Part shown: positions 10,901-18,133 of the stretch, piece after piece
How positions within the stretch are numbered: the stretch's first letter is position 1
How the letters are laid out: each line of letters starts with the position of its first letter
Origin: Candidatus Zixiibacteriota bacterium
GTDB taxonomy: Bacteria; Zixibacteria; MSB-5A5; GN15; FEB-12
NCBI GenBank assembly: GCA_029860345.1
Contig: JAOUBJ010000014.1
Span: 1 to 53,730 of the forward strand
Direction: 5' to 3'
DNA: 53,730 nt
The notes under the pieces: model-generated
What the model was told of the DNA's origin: nothing
The model's database searches: none
The model's input: the letters and a program-made list of their open reading frames with translations, nothing else
Translations under genes and position numbers: made by a program

Positions 10901-11973
10901 ACACTACTGTCGGCGGTGTAGACCTCGCCGGAGTTCCACATCTCAGCGACCGACCAATCGGTATCGGTCCCCACTTCGACTTGGTAACCAAATTGAGTCG
11001 GCAACGTGTCGAGAAATCTCCAGGTAATAGTAGGGTTGTGAGAGACCACGTGCAGGACATCTTCGTCGCCGGGCTTAAGCTCGCCCGGGAACGGGTAGCC
11101 GGCGATGTCCCAGTAGACGCCCATGTCATTGCGTGTCCCGTTTGGGTCGTTGTACTGCGCATCGGGGTGACCGGCGTCAATACACGGGGATTCCGGCATC
11201 AGGCGATAATCATGCAGGTTGACGTTGCTGAATTGCGGATCAACGTGGATATCGTAAGGGCTGGATATGTCCTCGGTATCGTAGTTAGGGTCGTTGCCCC
11301 AAACGTTATTGTAGGCCAACAGGGTGAAATCGGATGCAGCTATGGCGCCGATGCCCCGTTCCAGGGAATTGGTCACGATGTTGTTGATGGCGTATCCACC
11401 TCCGGCGATGGAAAAGAAACCGCGCTCGTTGCCGTTCATGGTATTATTGACTACCCATGTGTCATGGGAGCCTTCTCGCAATCCGACACAACCGATGCCG
11501 CCGTTGTTGTAGAATAGGTTTCGCGTGATCATGGCCACGGCATCGCTGCAGGAGATTACCTCACGATTTTGCGTACCGACTGGAATATTGTCGTGAAAAA
11601 CGTTGTACCAAATCGTCGCCGAGGCTTCGTTTTGCAGCCGTACAGTGTAGGCAGGCCCGCCGCCACTGACGGTGAATCCGCGAATCTCCGTACCGACCAG
11701 TTCACCGTTGCGCATGTGTACGGTGGTCGACTCCGGGCTGGCCGGTTGAATTGTTGTGACCGCTGATCCCTCGGCGCTCAAAAGCACAACCGAGTGACCG
11801 TTAAAATCGATATTCTCCGTGTACACACCCGGCGCCACCAGCACAGTATCGCCGTCTACTGTTGCATCGATTCCGGCCTGAATTGTTGGTTGATCAGCTG
11901 GTACCTGGATCGTTGTCGCATGGAGTACACCGGATGCGAGCGCCACAAGGGCGACACAAAGTTGAGTTCTCAT
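7981..11973 (-). CDS. Giant secreted right-handed beta-helix protein, triplicated, with dockerin
   Basis: A 1330-residue secreted protein starting with a clear signal peptide (ends near VLHATT). ATG 11973 follows GGAGG at good distance. Three homologous units begin at about residues 25, 504 and 986, each opening with a VPADQPTIQAGI-like strand, then VAPG-Y-EN and a pectin-lyase-type parallel beta-helix rich in NNTM, FSIAGGGYAINNIVTNS and SPCIDAGHPD motifs. Units one and two also carry two fibronectin-III-like segments each (GYQVEVGTDTDWS, TYFYRARV). The protein ends in two dockerin-like segments (DISDLVYLVDYMF, DISDLVYLVDFMF). Such folds usually bind or cleave polysaccharide. I see no certain catalytic residues, so an adhesin or carbohydrate-binding surface protein is as likely as an enzyme. 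Confidence 0.85.
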   Translation of the reverse strand: MRTQLCVALVALASGVLHATTIQVPADQPTIQAGIDATVDGDTVLVAPGVYTENIDFNGHSVVLLSAEGSAVTTIQPASPESTTVHMRNGELVGTEIRGFTVSGGGPAYTVRLQNEASATIWYNVFHDNIPVGTQNREVISCSDAVAMITRNLFYNNGGIGCVGLREGSHDTWVVNNTMNGNERGFFSIAGGGYAINNIVTNSLERGIGAIAASDFTLLAYNNVWGNDPNYDTEDISSPYDIHVDPQFSNVNLHDYRLMPESPCIDAGHPDAQYNDPNGTRNDMGVYWDIAGYPFPGELKPGDEDVLHVVSHNPTITWRFLDTLPTQFGYQVEVGTDTDWSVAEMWNSGEVYTADSSVVYAGLELTDGLTYFYRARVNNGVIWGPWQERDFQMNNKPTTPVPLNTVGGPRPHFLAVALLAENADDVDGDSLAYNFELYEDPDLLWLVASFDSVPEQRWETATDTIDGLNTDQTYWWRVQSNDGYEVSTWSVDSFVTRDVPITLNVPADQPTIQAGIESAYDHDTVLVAPGEYGENLILHGRPMVVMSSDGPDATTLSRLWEMDPGVAITDTPDSGTVFSGFTVVDWGAFPESDVVYIDNCASVIISNNVFRENLWGAGSSLEVIACSNGPVIVTRNIFYSNGTYCVGLHEGAQDSWIINNTFDSNKRGFFSVAGGGYAINNIVTNSAYQGIGSNSETDFTLLDYNNVWNNNPNYDIAGLEGEHDIHADPQYWDESVYDYRLRPGSPCVEAGHPDPQYNDPNGSRNDMGALWLVGNYPYPGVPNLGSEDTAHVVNHTPNFFWSYYDTLPQQVAFELEVGTDSEWSTAEMWASGQVYTADTFTAYAGLTLDDGGAYFYRVRVYGGNDWGDWVTRSFRMNSVTASLTPNSPVGGEVMHACDIQLFTENGVDQENDQLYYYFEVYDDPSLTSLVYSADHVRRKTPLSYSGFVSGLGAEQDFWWRVRAFDGFEFCEWSTVEQFSTLPSVGLVNVPTEQATIQAAIELAYHNDTIIVAPGTYTENIDYSRRAIVLLGGGRAEPTTLTPAIVDNPTVRIVGALAPGAELRGFTISGGGGGDHTVRIESSDSTIVRDCVFHDNIPVGGSIRVVVYCRGGTVFVSRNLFYGNGGRGCVGMRDGANESWIINNTMHDNERGFYSIAGGGYAINNIVTNSLEVGVRSTSISDFTMLAYNDIYNNNPNYDIDGVEVPFDIQVDPVYVDAAAHDFGLQSHSPCINAGHPDPQYNDSDGSRNDIGAFQWIACCIGNRGNVDGDSGDQIDISDLVYLVDYMFTGGPVPVCYDEADIDGSGVIDISDLVYLVDFMFTDGPVPVLCP

Positions 11974-12009
11974 CTGTCCTCCGCATTGGCTGTCTTTCGA
12001 TCTTCACCC

Positions 12010-12038
12010 AAGGTAGGGAAAAAAGGCAACTTTGTCAA
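12010..12038 (-). promoter_or_regulatory. Sigma-70-type promoter of the beta-helix gene
   Basis: On the reverse strand, TTGACA (12033-12038) and TACCTT (12010-12015) are separated by 17 bases. The start codon lies 36 bases further on at 11973, which leaves a short leader carrying the GGAGG ribosome-binding site. Confidence 0.65.
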
Positions 12039-12189
12039 TGAATCAGTGGCGACTGCCGACCAAAAGCGGTGTTGAACGGTTTTTTAATCCAATTGAAGAT
12101 ACAAGTCGATGGCTCTCAATAAACGGGATGGCCGAGTGGGGTACTTGAAGCGTGATTGGCCCACAAGAGCCAACTAGTTGCATCTCAAT

Positions 12190-12277
12190 TGGTGCCGAAG
12201 GGGGGACTCGAACCCCCACTCCCGTAAAGAGAACTGCGCCCTGAACGCAGCGCGTCTACCAATTTCACCACTTCGGC
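12190..12277 (-). tRNA. tRNA-Leu (anticodon CAG)
   Basis: An 88-base class II tRNA with encoded CCA. The acceptor arms GCCGAAG/CTTCGGC pair perfectly, the discriminator is A, the anticodon stem is CTGCG/CGCAG with loop TTCAGGG (anticodon CAG at 12241-12243), a long variable arm is present, and the T-loop is TTCGAGT within a GGGGG/CCCCC stem. It reads CUG leucine codons. Confidence 0.95.
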
Positions 12278-12555
12278 ACTTTTCGAACCGCGGGCATCCA
12301 TACAGATCGGATACCGCGACCGGGCCTCTATATAAGCTATCCTCGACCGAAAAGCAAAAAGATTTTGCCGACTAATTGCCCGAGTCCAGCCATTCCAACT
12401 CACCGACGGTGCTGTTTCGCTCATCACTCGTAAAGTGGGGCCGACACCACTGTAACGGAATAAACCAAACACTGACGATTACACTGGACAGACCTGCCTC
12501 GCCCCGCTGGTTTGTTCCCCGACTGTTGACAACGACCATATTGGTAGAGTTCAAA

Positions 12556-13500
12556 ATGTTACAACGTCTATTATTGGCAGTACTATTACCACTCCTGAGC
12601 CTCTCCCTTCAGTGCGAACGCCGGGAGACTAAAAACATCACAGCTCTCAGCCAGGCCAATCAACTCCCCCAGCGGTTGATCGAATTACCGTTCGACCAAC
12701 GGCCAAATACGTGAGTGGATACCGCTCGCGCCCGTCGGTTTATCGAGCCCATGGATGCCGACAGCATTGAACTGTTCCATTATCGGGGAGCTGATTACTA
12801 CCATCCGGTTAATCTGTCACAGACTTGCCACGTGCTGCTTGCTACTTTTGTCCGGACGGGCGAGGATATTTATCTGGCGCGGGCTGAGCGGTATATGCAA
12901 AAGCTCATGTCGCTATGTCATGAGGCAGACGGTGCCTCCTGGGCGCCTTACGAGATGCTGTACGCCGTACATAGCTACTCGGCCAACAGGCTCGACCCAC
13001 CATGGTACTCCGGTATGGCTCAGTGTGAAATACGGACCGTGCAGTCGCGACTCTACGAACTGACCGGCAACACCGAATATCTGGATTCTGCGCGCAAGCT
13101 GTTCCGAGCTTTGCTTGTCCTGCAGGGAACCGGTGACCGATGGGTAGCACGCATCGACACGACCGGATACTATTGGATTGAGGAATACCCACTTGATGAC
13201 CGACCCGCTCAGACGCTAAACGGGTTTGTCACCGCTCTGTTCGGCGTCTATGAGTATTACCTGGCGTCGCACGATCCACAGGCACTCGAAGTGTGGGAAC
13301 TGGCTCTGACTACGCTGAAAGCCTACCTACCGGACTTCCATCGCAACGGACAAAGCAGTCTCTATTGTCTGGGTCATCGACACGAGGCTAATCCGGGGTA
13401 TCATAAACTTCATATCAGCCAGATGCGAGATTTGCATCGTCTCACCGGAGATAGCTTCTTTCTCATGATGGCCGAGGTGTTTGAATCATTCCAGCCGTAG
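12556..13500 (+). pseudogene. D-glucuronyl C5-epimerase-like secreted protein interrupted by one in-frame TGA
   Basis: One continuous frame from ATG 12556 to the stop at 13500, broken only by a TGA at 12712-12714 (codon 53). The first part is a signal peptide ending at a possible lipoprotein Cys (residue 20, though with an atypical Gln before it). The second part, about 260 residues, resembles the C-terminal alpha/alpha-toroid domain of D-glucuronyl C5-epimerases: YYHPVNLSQ, the ASWAPYEMLYAVHSY region, and a closing SLYCLGHR ... YHKLHISQMRDLHRLTGD. A GTG directly after the TGA could restart translation, but it lacks a ribosome-binding site and the product would lose its export signal. Nonsense mutation, sequence error and readthrough all remain open. 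This is the second such gene within 5 kb. Confidence 0.7.
12712..12714 (+). other. In-frame TGA inside the epimerase-like gene
   Basis: The codons read CCA AAT ACG TGA GTG GAT ACC. Both flanks stay in the same frame and both look like protein of this family, so this single codon separates the export signal from the enzyme domain. Confidence 0.8.
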
Positions 13501-13802
13501 GGCAGGATCCCTGTGATCCTGCCGATCTTGGCGGCATCGCAGGGATGCCGCCCTACTAATGTAGGCTGTCGGGTCACAACCAGGCCTTCGGTGTGTCCAC
13601 TCATGGGTCCGTTGAAAGAACGACGACACCGTCATTGCGAGGTATCCCGCGCCGCGCGGGATGCCGTGGCAATCTCAATTCGTTGTGCAGCAAGACGTAT
13701 GAGATTGCCGCGCTCCTCCGCCCCGCCTGAGGCGGGGATCGCTCGCAATGACCAGAAATGGGCCTTTTTCAGCGCCCCCCACAAGTTTGGCCCCTTTCCA
13801 CA
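13501..13802. repeat. Intergenic cluster of dispersed hairpin repeats
   Basis: No gene is visible. Two back-to-back hairpins (GGCAGGATC/GATCCTGCC and GGCGGCATC/GATGCCGCC) occupy about 13501-13552. A larger imperfect inverted repeat spans 13631-13752, with 11-bp perfect ends GTCATTGCGAG/CTCGCAATGAC and an inner pair GGCAATCTCA/TGAGATTGCC. These look like the chromosome's dispersed spacer elements. Confidence 0.7.
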
Positions 13803-13832
13803 CAAAAAAACCGCCCTCGGGAAAGGGCGGTT
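13803..13832 (-). terminator. Rho-independent terminator of rpoD
   Basis: On the reverse strand, a 9-bp stem (AACCGCCCT/AGGGCGGTT) with a six-base loop is followed by seven T. It starts 24 bases after the rpoD stop codon. Confidence 0.9.
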
Positions 13833-13855
13833 AGTACAGTCTGGGTCCTGTTCGC

Positions 13856-14710
13856 TTAATTCAAGTAGGCACGCAGGGAGCGACTGCGTGAGGCATGACG
13901 GAGCCGGCGGATTGCCTTCTCTTTAATCTGCCGCACACGCTCACGCGTGAGTGAAAAGCGAGCACCGATCTCTTCCAACGTAAGAGCCTTTTCATGATTG
14001 AGGCCGAAGTAAAGATTGATCACCTCAGCCTCGCGCGGCGTCAGCGAATCCAGAGCTTTCTCGATCTCAACTTTCAAAGACTGACTCAGAAGCGCTTCAT
14101 CCGGCGACGGCTGTAGTTCATCCTCCAGCACGTCGATCAATGAGTTGTCTTCTGAAGTGGAAAACGGCGCATCCAATGAGAGGTGGGAATTGGAGATTTT
14201 GAGAGTGTCGGCCACCTCACTTTCCGACAGCTCCAGTTCTTTTGCAATTTCCTCGGCCGAGGGGAGACGTCCCAACCCTTGCTCCAGTCGACTGGAAATC
14301 TTGCCTATCTTGTGCAGCGTCCCCACTCTGTTGAGGGGGAGCCTGACAATTCGGCTCTGTTCAGCCAGCGCTTGCAGGATCGCTTGACGTATCCACCAAA
14401 CGGCGTAGCTGATGAATTTGAATCCCCGGGTCTCGTCGAACCGTTTGGCCGCTTTGATGAGGCCGATATTGCCCTCATTGATTAGATCGGCCAGGGACAG
14501 ACCCTGATTCTGATACTGTTTTGCCACCGAGACTACGAAGCGCAGATTAGCCTTGGTCAGTGCTTCCAGGGCACGCATATCACCCTGCTTGATTTTTCTG
14601 GCCAGCCGCACTTCCTCTTTGGCGTTGATCAAAGGAGTTTCCCCGATTTCGCGGAGATAGAGGTCCAAAGACCGGTCTTCATCGCGATATTTTAGGGATT
14701 GTTTAGCCAC
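13856..14710 (-). CDS. rpoD: Primary RNA polymerase sigma factor RpoD/SigA, short form
   Basis: Housekeeping sigma-70 factor of 284 residues that directs RNA polymerase to -35/-10 promoters. Region 1.2 lies near the start ([13 protein letters not shown]). Region 2 includes [35 protein letters not shown] and [13 protein letters not shown], the core-binding and -10-recognising parts. Regions 3 and 4 follow, with a helix-turn-helix at about residues 245-275 ([25 protein letters not shown]). It lacks region 1.1, like the short primary sigma factors of Bacteroidota and relatives, which supports an FCB placement. The start is GTG 14710, with AAGGAG 13 bases upstream, a rather long spacing. It lies 89 bp downstream of the HtrA gene on the same strand and has its own terminator. 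Confidence 0.95.
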   Translation of the reverse strand: MAKQSLKYRDEDRSLDLYLREIGETPLINAKEEVRLARKIKQGDMRALEALTKANLRFVVSVAKQYQNQGLSLADLINEGNIGLIKAAKRFDETRGFKFISYAVWWIRQAILQALAEQSRIVRLPLNRVGTLHKIGKISSRLEQGLGRLPSAEEIAKELELSESEVADTLKISNSHLSLDAPFSTSEDNSLIDVLEDELQPSPDEALLSQSLKVEIEKALDSLTPREAEVINLYFGLNHEKALTLEEIGARFSLTRERVRQIKEKAIRRLRHASRSRSLRAYLN

Positions 14711-14799
14711 TTGTGTTGACTATCTCCTTCCTATGGGTTTGGCCGATCACACTTTTCCATCCACTCAGATGGACCGTCATCGACCGTTATATGTTCCAA

Positions 14800-16302
14800 T
14801 TATGGCCTGATGACCTTGCGGACCATCGTGCCGTCCGGTTCCAAAACTATCACTGAAACGTGTTCGGTGGATCGTTCCAGACTGCCAAGTACTTCTTCTA
14901 CGTCCTCAAGCGACTTCACTGTGACATCATCCAGTGAAAGGATGACGGTGCCACGAGTGATCGAGGCATAATCAGCCGCCGAACCGGCTTGCACTCGCCT
15001 AACATATACGCCGTCGGCCTCGCGCAAATTCATGGCTCGCGCTATATCGGGCGTGAAATTGACCAACTCCATCCCAAGCCACTGCTCGGAAACAAAGTCA
15101 TCTTCCTCGGTAGCCCGCACTGGTCGCGCCCGACGAGCGTCGTCACGGTCGCCGATCAGAGTCTCCAGAGTCAGGTGTGACCCATCTCGTACGATCTGCA
15201 CCGGCGTCGGAAGACCTTCGCGAGCTGTCGAGACCAGGACTGAAAACTGACCGGAATTCTCGACCGGCTGATCGTGGAACCCGACGATGACGTCGCCTTC
15301 CTTGAAACCTGCATCGTCGGCCGGTGACTGAGCCACCACCGAGTCTATGGTGATTCCCTTGACCGATTCCAGACCCTGTCGTTTGGCCTCGCGCTGTGTG
15401 ACCGGATGGTACCATATACCAAGCCAGCCACGCGATGCCTGACCGGTGGCAATCAAGTCGGGAACTATGGCCCGGGCCAGGTTAACCGGAATGGCGAACC
15501 CGATACCGACCGAGCCGCCCGAGGGACTGGATATGGCGGCGTTGATACCCACGCACTCACCTTGCAGGTTCAAAAGCGGACCGCCGGAGTTACCGGGGTT
15601 GATCGAGGCGTCGGTCTGAATATAGCTTTGATAGTAAGGCCGCTCACCACCGCCAAAATGGAGGTTGCTGCGCCCGACCGCCGATATGACACCGACTGTC
15701 ACCGTGCGCTCCAATCCCTGCTGCGGAAATGGATTGCCGATGGCAATGGCCCAGTCACCGACTTTGATATCGTCGGAGTGTCCGAACGGGATTATGGTGA
15801 TATCGTCTTCCGGTTCGACTTTCAGTACAGCCAGGTCTGTTTCCGGGTCGCGGCCGACCAACTGGGCGTCATACTGATAGCCTGAAGCCGTGCGAACAGT
15901 CATTTCGACAGCATCTTCTACGACATGGTTGTTGGTCAGGATATACCCGTCCTCGCGAAAGAAGAACCCGGAGCCGGACGAAGTTTGATAGTTTGATCCG
16001 TGGTACCACCAGGGCATGCGCTCTGTTTTGGATTTGGCCGATATATTGACCACAGCGTCGGCCACGGTCTCTACGACGGCTACAAACGGCGATTCGTACT
16101 CACCGTCGCGCTCGACCACAGGATAGGCCCCGGCCTGCGATACGACCGGCAGGTTGACCGGGCTGCTCTTCTCAACCGAGAATGGCAGGTGCGGCGCCAC
16201 CAGAATTCCAATGAGGGTAAAAATAGCGGCTGCCAACCCCACCGAAACAAGCCGCGACCCCTTCCGATTGTGTGAATCCTCCCGGATTCCTTGTTCAACC
16301 AA
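14800..16302 (-). CDS. HtrA/DegP-family periplasmic serine protease (Do-like)
   Basis: ATP-independent envelope protease and chaperone of 500 residues that degrades misfolded exported proteins. A membrane-spanning signal or anchor lies at about residues 20-40. The trypsin-like domain has the full triad: His126 in TNNHVVED, Asp156 in ETDLAVLKV and Ser239 in NPGNSGGPL. Two PDZ domains follow (about 285-375 and 400-495) and would gate substrates. The first codon is TTG 16302, with GGAGG ten bases upstream. No better start exists before the hydrophobic segment. A good promoter lies just upstream, and rpoD follows on the same strand. Confidence 0.93.
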   Translation of the reverse strand: MVEQGIREDSHNRKGSRLVSVGLAAAIFTLIGILVAPHLPFSVEKSSPVNLPVVSQAGAYPVVERDGEYESPFVAVVETVADAVVNISAKSKTERMPWWYHGSNYQTSSGSGFFFREDGYILTNNHVVEDAVEMTVRTASGYQYDAQLVGRDPETDLAVLKVEPEDDITIIPFGHSDDIKVGDWAIAIGNPFPQQGLERTVTVGVISAVGRSNLHFGGGERPYYQSYIQTDASINPGNSGGPLLNLQGECVGINAAISSPSGGSVGIGFAIPVNLARAIVPDLIATGQASRGWLGIWYHPVTQREAKRQGLESVKGITIDSVVAQSPADDAGFKEGDVIVGFHDQPVENSGQFSVLVSTAREGLPTPVQIVRDGSHLTLETLIGDRDDARRARPVRATEEDDFVSEQWLGMELVNFTPDIARAMNLREADGVYVRRVQAGSAADYASITRGTVILSLDDVTVKSLEDVEEVLGSLERSTEHVSVIVLEPDGTMVRKVIRP

Positions 16303-16334
16303 CTACTGTCTTCCTCCAAATACGGTAACCGTGT

Positions 16335-16363
16335 AAAATACCAATCCGGTCTCGCCGTGTCAA
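16335..16363 (-). promoter_or_regulatory. Sigma-70-type promoter of htrA
   Basis: On the reverse strand, TTGACA (16358-16363) and TATTTT (16335-16340) are separated by exactly 17 bases. They lie about 35 bases upstream of the htrA start. Confidence 0.7.
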
Positions 16364-16489
16364 GTGGTTTCTGGGCGGCCGGAGCTTTCTATATAAGTTA
16401 TAACGCAAAAGGGGCCAATATGATGGAAAAAACTTTTGAGATGGTGAAATCTACCCTATTTGCCGGGTATTGGGAGTGATAAATCAGCC

Positions 16490-16788
16490 ATGAATGGCCC
16501 CCTTGCGCTTCGCGCGCCCCGACCTCAGGCTGAGCGAAGTCTCGGGGCGAGACCATCTCGTCCTTGTCACCCCGAGCGGAGTCGAGGGGCGCGGCAATCT
16601 CTCCCCTCTGTCATGCCGGACTTGATCCGGCATCCATCTTCTCTTGTAGGGTGGGTCCGCCTTCGCCGAAGGTCCGCCGTAGGCGGGAACCCGCCGAAGT
16701 CGGCAGGGTTGCCTGGCGTTGTGGTGGCCGAGTCTTCAGACTCGGCTATAAAAGAAATATACTGAAGTCTCACCCAAAAAGACATCTG
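16490..16788. repeat. Intergenic cluster of dispersed hairpin repeats
   Basis: No gene is visible. The stretch is a mosaic of short inverted repeats: a GC-rich CCCCGA/TCGGGG pair near 16516-16553, one copy of a 28-bp hairpin at 16608-16635, a GGGTGGGTCCGCC-type segment near 16650-16700, and a 9-bp stem GCCGAGTCT/AGACTCGGC at 16727-16746. Related pieces recur in other gaps of the window. Confidence 0.7.
16608..16635 (-). repeat. 28-bp hairpin repeat, left copy (inverted)
   Basis: Its reverse complement is identical over 28 bases to the copy at 17770-17797. The core is GCCGGATCAAGTCCGGC, itself a hairpin. The two copies face each other across the small membrane ORF and the PD-(D/E)XK-like gene. 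Confidence 0.85.
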
Positions 16789-17568
16789 TTATCGGCCAGC
16801 GCACCCAAATGTCAGGCGGGACATGGCCGCACTCCAATCTATTATGGCCGTATCCCCTACACCGTGATGATGTAACTCATACAGGACTGCGGCCCATCTG
16901 ACGTCGCCGCTTGATTTTCGCCATCTCTCTCTCACGGTACACCGCAGATTAGACCAAGTGTCTGGACACTGCCTGAAGTGTTTCGGATTGCCCCAAGATA
17001 TCAAATCCGCCCAGGAGCGATAAACCACGGACCTATCCCGGGACAGCGCTTGGTCTAACGGGAAGTTGCGCGGACCTGGTATGCCTTGTGTTCTTCCCGC
17101 TAGTGACCAACGTATATCTATCTTAGATCTTTGGAGAGTCCTGAATGACTCAGAGAGGTACTTTGTCTCCCCACCGATGAGCAGATATGTCCGGAGCGCT
17201 TTCTTCTCCGCTTCTGTCGATCTACTGAATGCGAGTTTCCATATGTCCTTTGCAATATCTGCAGCTTTGGCCTGCTTAAGCCACTTCACTTCGCAGGCCA
17301 TCCCAGCGTCATTCTCGTCTGGCACCACGGCCACGTCATGCTGAATGGGACGCCCCTGACTTGGACTGTGACTGCGATCACTGTAGCAGGTGGAATTGGA
17401 CCAATTGGCCGTATGCTCTGTCGTCACCCTGAATGCTTGATCAGGGTTCGACAGACAAAGCCCACGTGCGAACGATGCTCGTATGTATTCCTCGGTCATA
17501 ATAAGACGCGTTGGTGTGGCGAGTTCTGCCGCGAGTGCGGACTCCACCAACAGAAAAGCCCGTGCCAT
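16789..17568 (-). CDS. Hypothetical protein, possible PD-(D/E)XK nuclease fold
   Basis: A 259-residue protein that I do not recognise by family. The central part has a short pattern compatible with a PD-(D/E)XK nuclease core: Asp78 in HDVAVV, then 15 residues later Glu93-x-Lys95 in CEVKWLK, followed by a helix (ADIAKDIWKLAFSR). The N-terminus (SNPDQAF) and the Trp/Arg-rich C-terminus are uncharacterised. ATG 17568 follows AAGGA. The frame stays open for a few codons upstream to a TGA, and those codons look coding-like, so the start could be slightly earlier. The small membrane ORF ends 23 bp upstream. The nuclease reading is an inference from spacing only. Alternatives are a sensor or a degenerate domain. 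Confidence 0.5.
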   Translation of the reverse strand: MARAFLLVESALAAELATPTRLIMTEEYIRASFARGLCLSNPDQAFRVTTEHTANWSNSTCYSDRSHSPSQGRPIQHDVAVVPDENDAGMACEVKWLKQAKAADIAKDIWKLAFSRSTEAEKKALRTYLLIGGETKYLSESFRTLQRSKIDIRWSLAGRTQGIPGPRNFPLDQALSRDRSVVYRSWADLISWGNPKHFRQCPDTWSNLRCTVRERWRKSSGDVRWAAVLYELHHHGVGDTAIIDWSAAMSRLTFGCAGR

Positions 17569-17591
17569 CCAATCCTTATACTCTTTGGCTA

Positions 17592-17729
17592 TCAGGGAAT
17601 CACCTCAGGCGCTATGATATATTGTTCGCTTTGCCACCCCATGGCACTGACAAGTACGCTGACAATGCCAATGATCCAGCCGCTGTATTCCTCGAGTACA
17701 GTTTCCATCAAATCTTCCAATTGTTGCAT
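17592..17729 (-). CDS. Small single-pass membrane protein ORF (45 aa)
   Basis: An open frame of 45 residues: an acidic amphipathic N-terminus (MQQLEDLMETVLEEYSG), one hydrophobic segment (WIIGIVSVLVSAMGW) and a short polar tail. It ends 23 bp before the possible nuclease gene on the same strand. No strong ribosome-binding site precedes the ATG, so confidence is low. It could instead be the N-terminal part of a longer gene disrupted by a frameshift, since the neighbouring frame also looks coding-like just downstream. Confidence 0.35.
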   Translation of the reverse strand: MQQLEDLMETVLEEYSGWIIGIVSVLVSAMGWQSEQYIIAPEVIP

Positions 17730-18133
17730 CAATATAGGCCGTTGCGTCTACCAAGACAATGACTAAGCTGGATGCCGGATCAAGTCCGGCATGACAGGCG
17801 TGGATGTTGTAGCCCGTCCCAAACAGGGTTTGAGACGGCCACCCGGACGAACCTCATGCCTCGACTCCGCTCGGCATGACAGTGATAAATCACTCTTTTT
17901 TTCGCTCCGCACGTCTCACCTGCACACACAAATTGTTAACACTTACAAGTGGTGGTGGGCGACACCGCCCGACACCCGAAAGCTGTCAGGCGAGGTCGCC
18001 TGACAGCACCTGAAACGGCGGCGGGTTCACGCCGCGGCGCGCAGGCGAAGACCGACCCGCCCTACAAGATAGAACCCACTTATGGGTGGCGTATGTTGTT
18101 GACTTGGCAGGAAAATGCGTCTACCTTCTGCCC
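17730..18133. repeat. Intergenic dispersed-repeat region
   Basis: Apart from the 28-bp hairpin at 17770-17797, this gap holds an imperfect inverted region near 17815-17845 (CCGTCCCAAAC / GTTTGAGACGG), a hairpin CTGTCAGGCGA/TCGCCTGACAG at about 17978-18005, and a GC-rich segment ending GACCCGCCCTACAAG that resembles other gaps. I see no gene. Confidence 0.65.
17770..17797 (+). repeat. 28-bp hairpin repeat, right copy
   Basis: An exact inverted copy of 16608-16635. A close variant with an altered loop lies at 29299-29327. Confidence 0.85.

Noticed and set aside
10738-11517. Plus-strand open frame of 259 codons inside the beta-helix gene
   Set aside because: It lies entirely within a clear secreted repeat protein on the other strand and shows only the reverse pattern of its repeats.
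7803-12714. Recoding of all TGA codons (for example to Trp or Gly) in this genome
   Set aside because: Several genes end in TGA exactly at an overlap with the next start (18812 gene to folB, sufB to sufD, sufS to sufU), so TGA is a working stop. Only local readthrough or mutation remains plausible.
13501-13802. CRISPR array or insertion sequence in the repeat-rich gap
   Set aside because: The repeats are hairpins of different sequence, not regularly spaced direct repeats, and there is no transposase frame.
13513-13926. Plus-strand frame of 137 codons across the repeats behind the epimerase-like gene
   Set aside because: Its sequence is made of the hairpin repeats and the end of rpoD read in the wrong direction.
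16608-17797. Complete transposon with the 28-bp repeats as terminal inverted repeats
   Set aside because: No transposase is encoded and no target duplication was found, so it is kept only as a finding to check.
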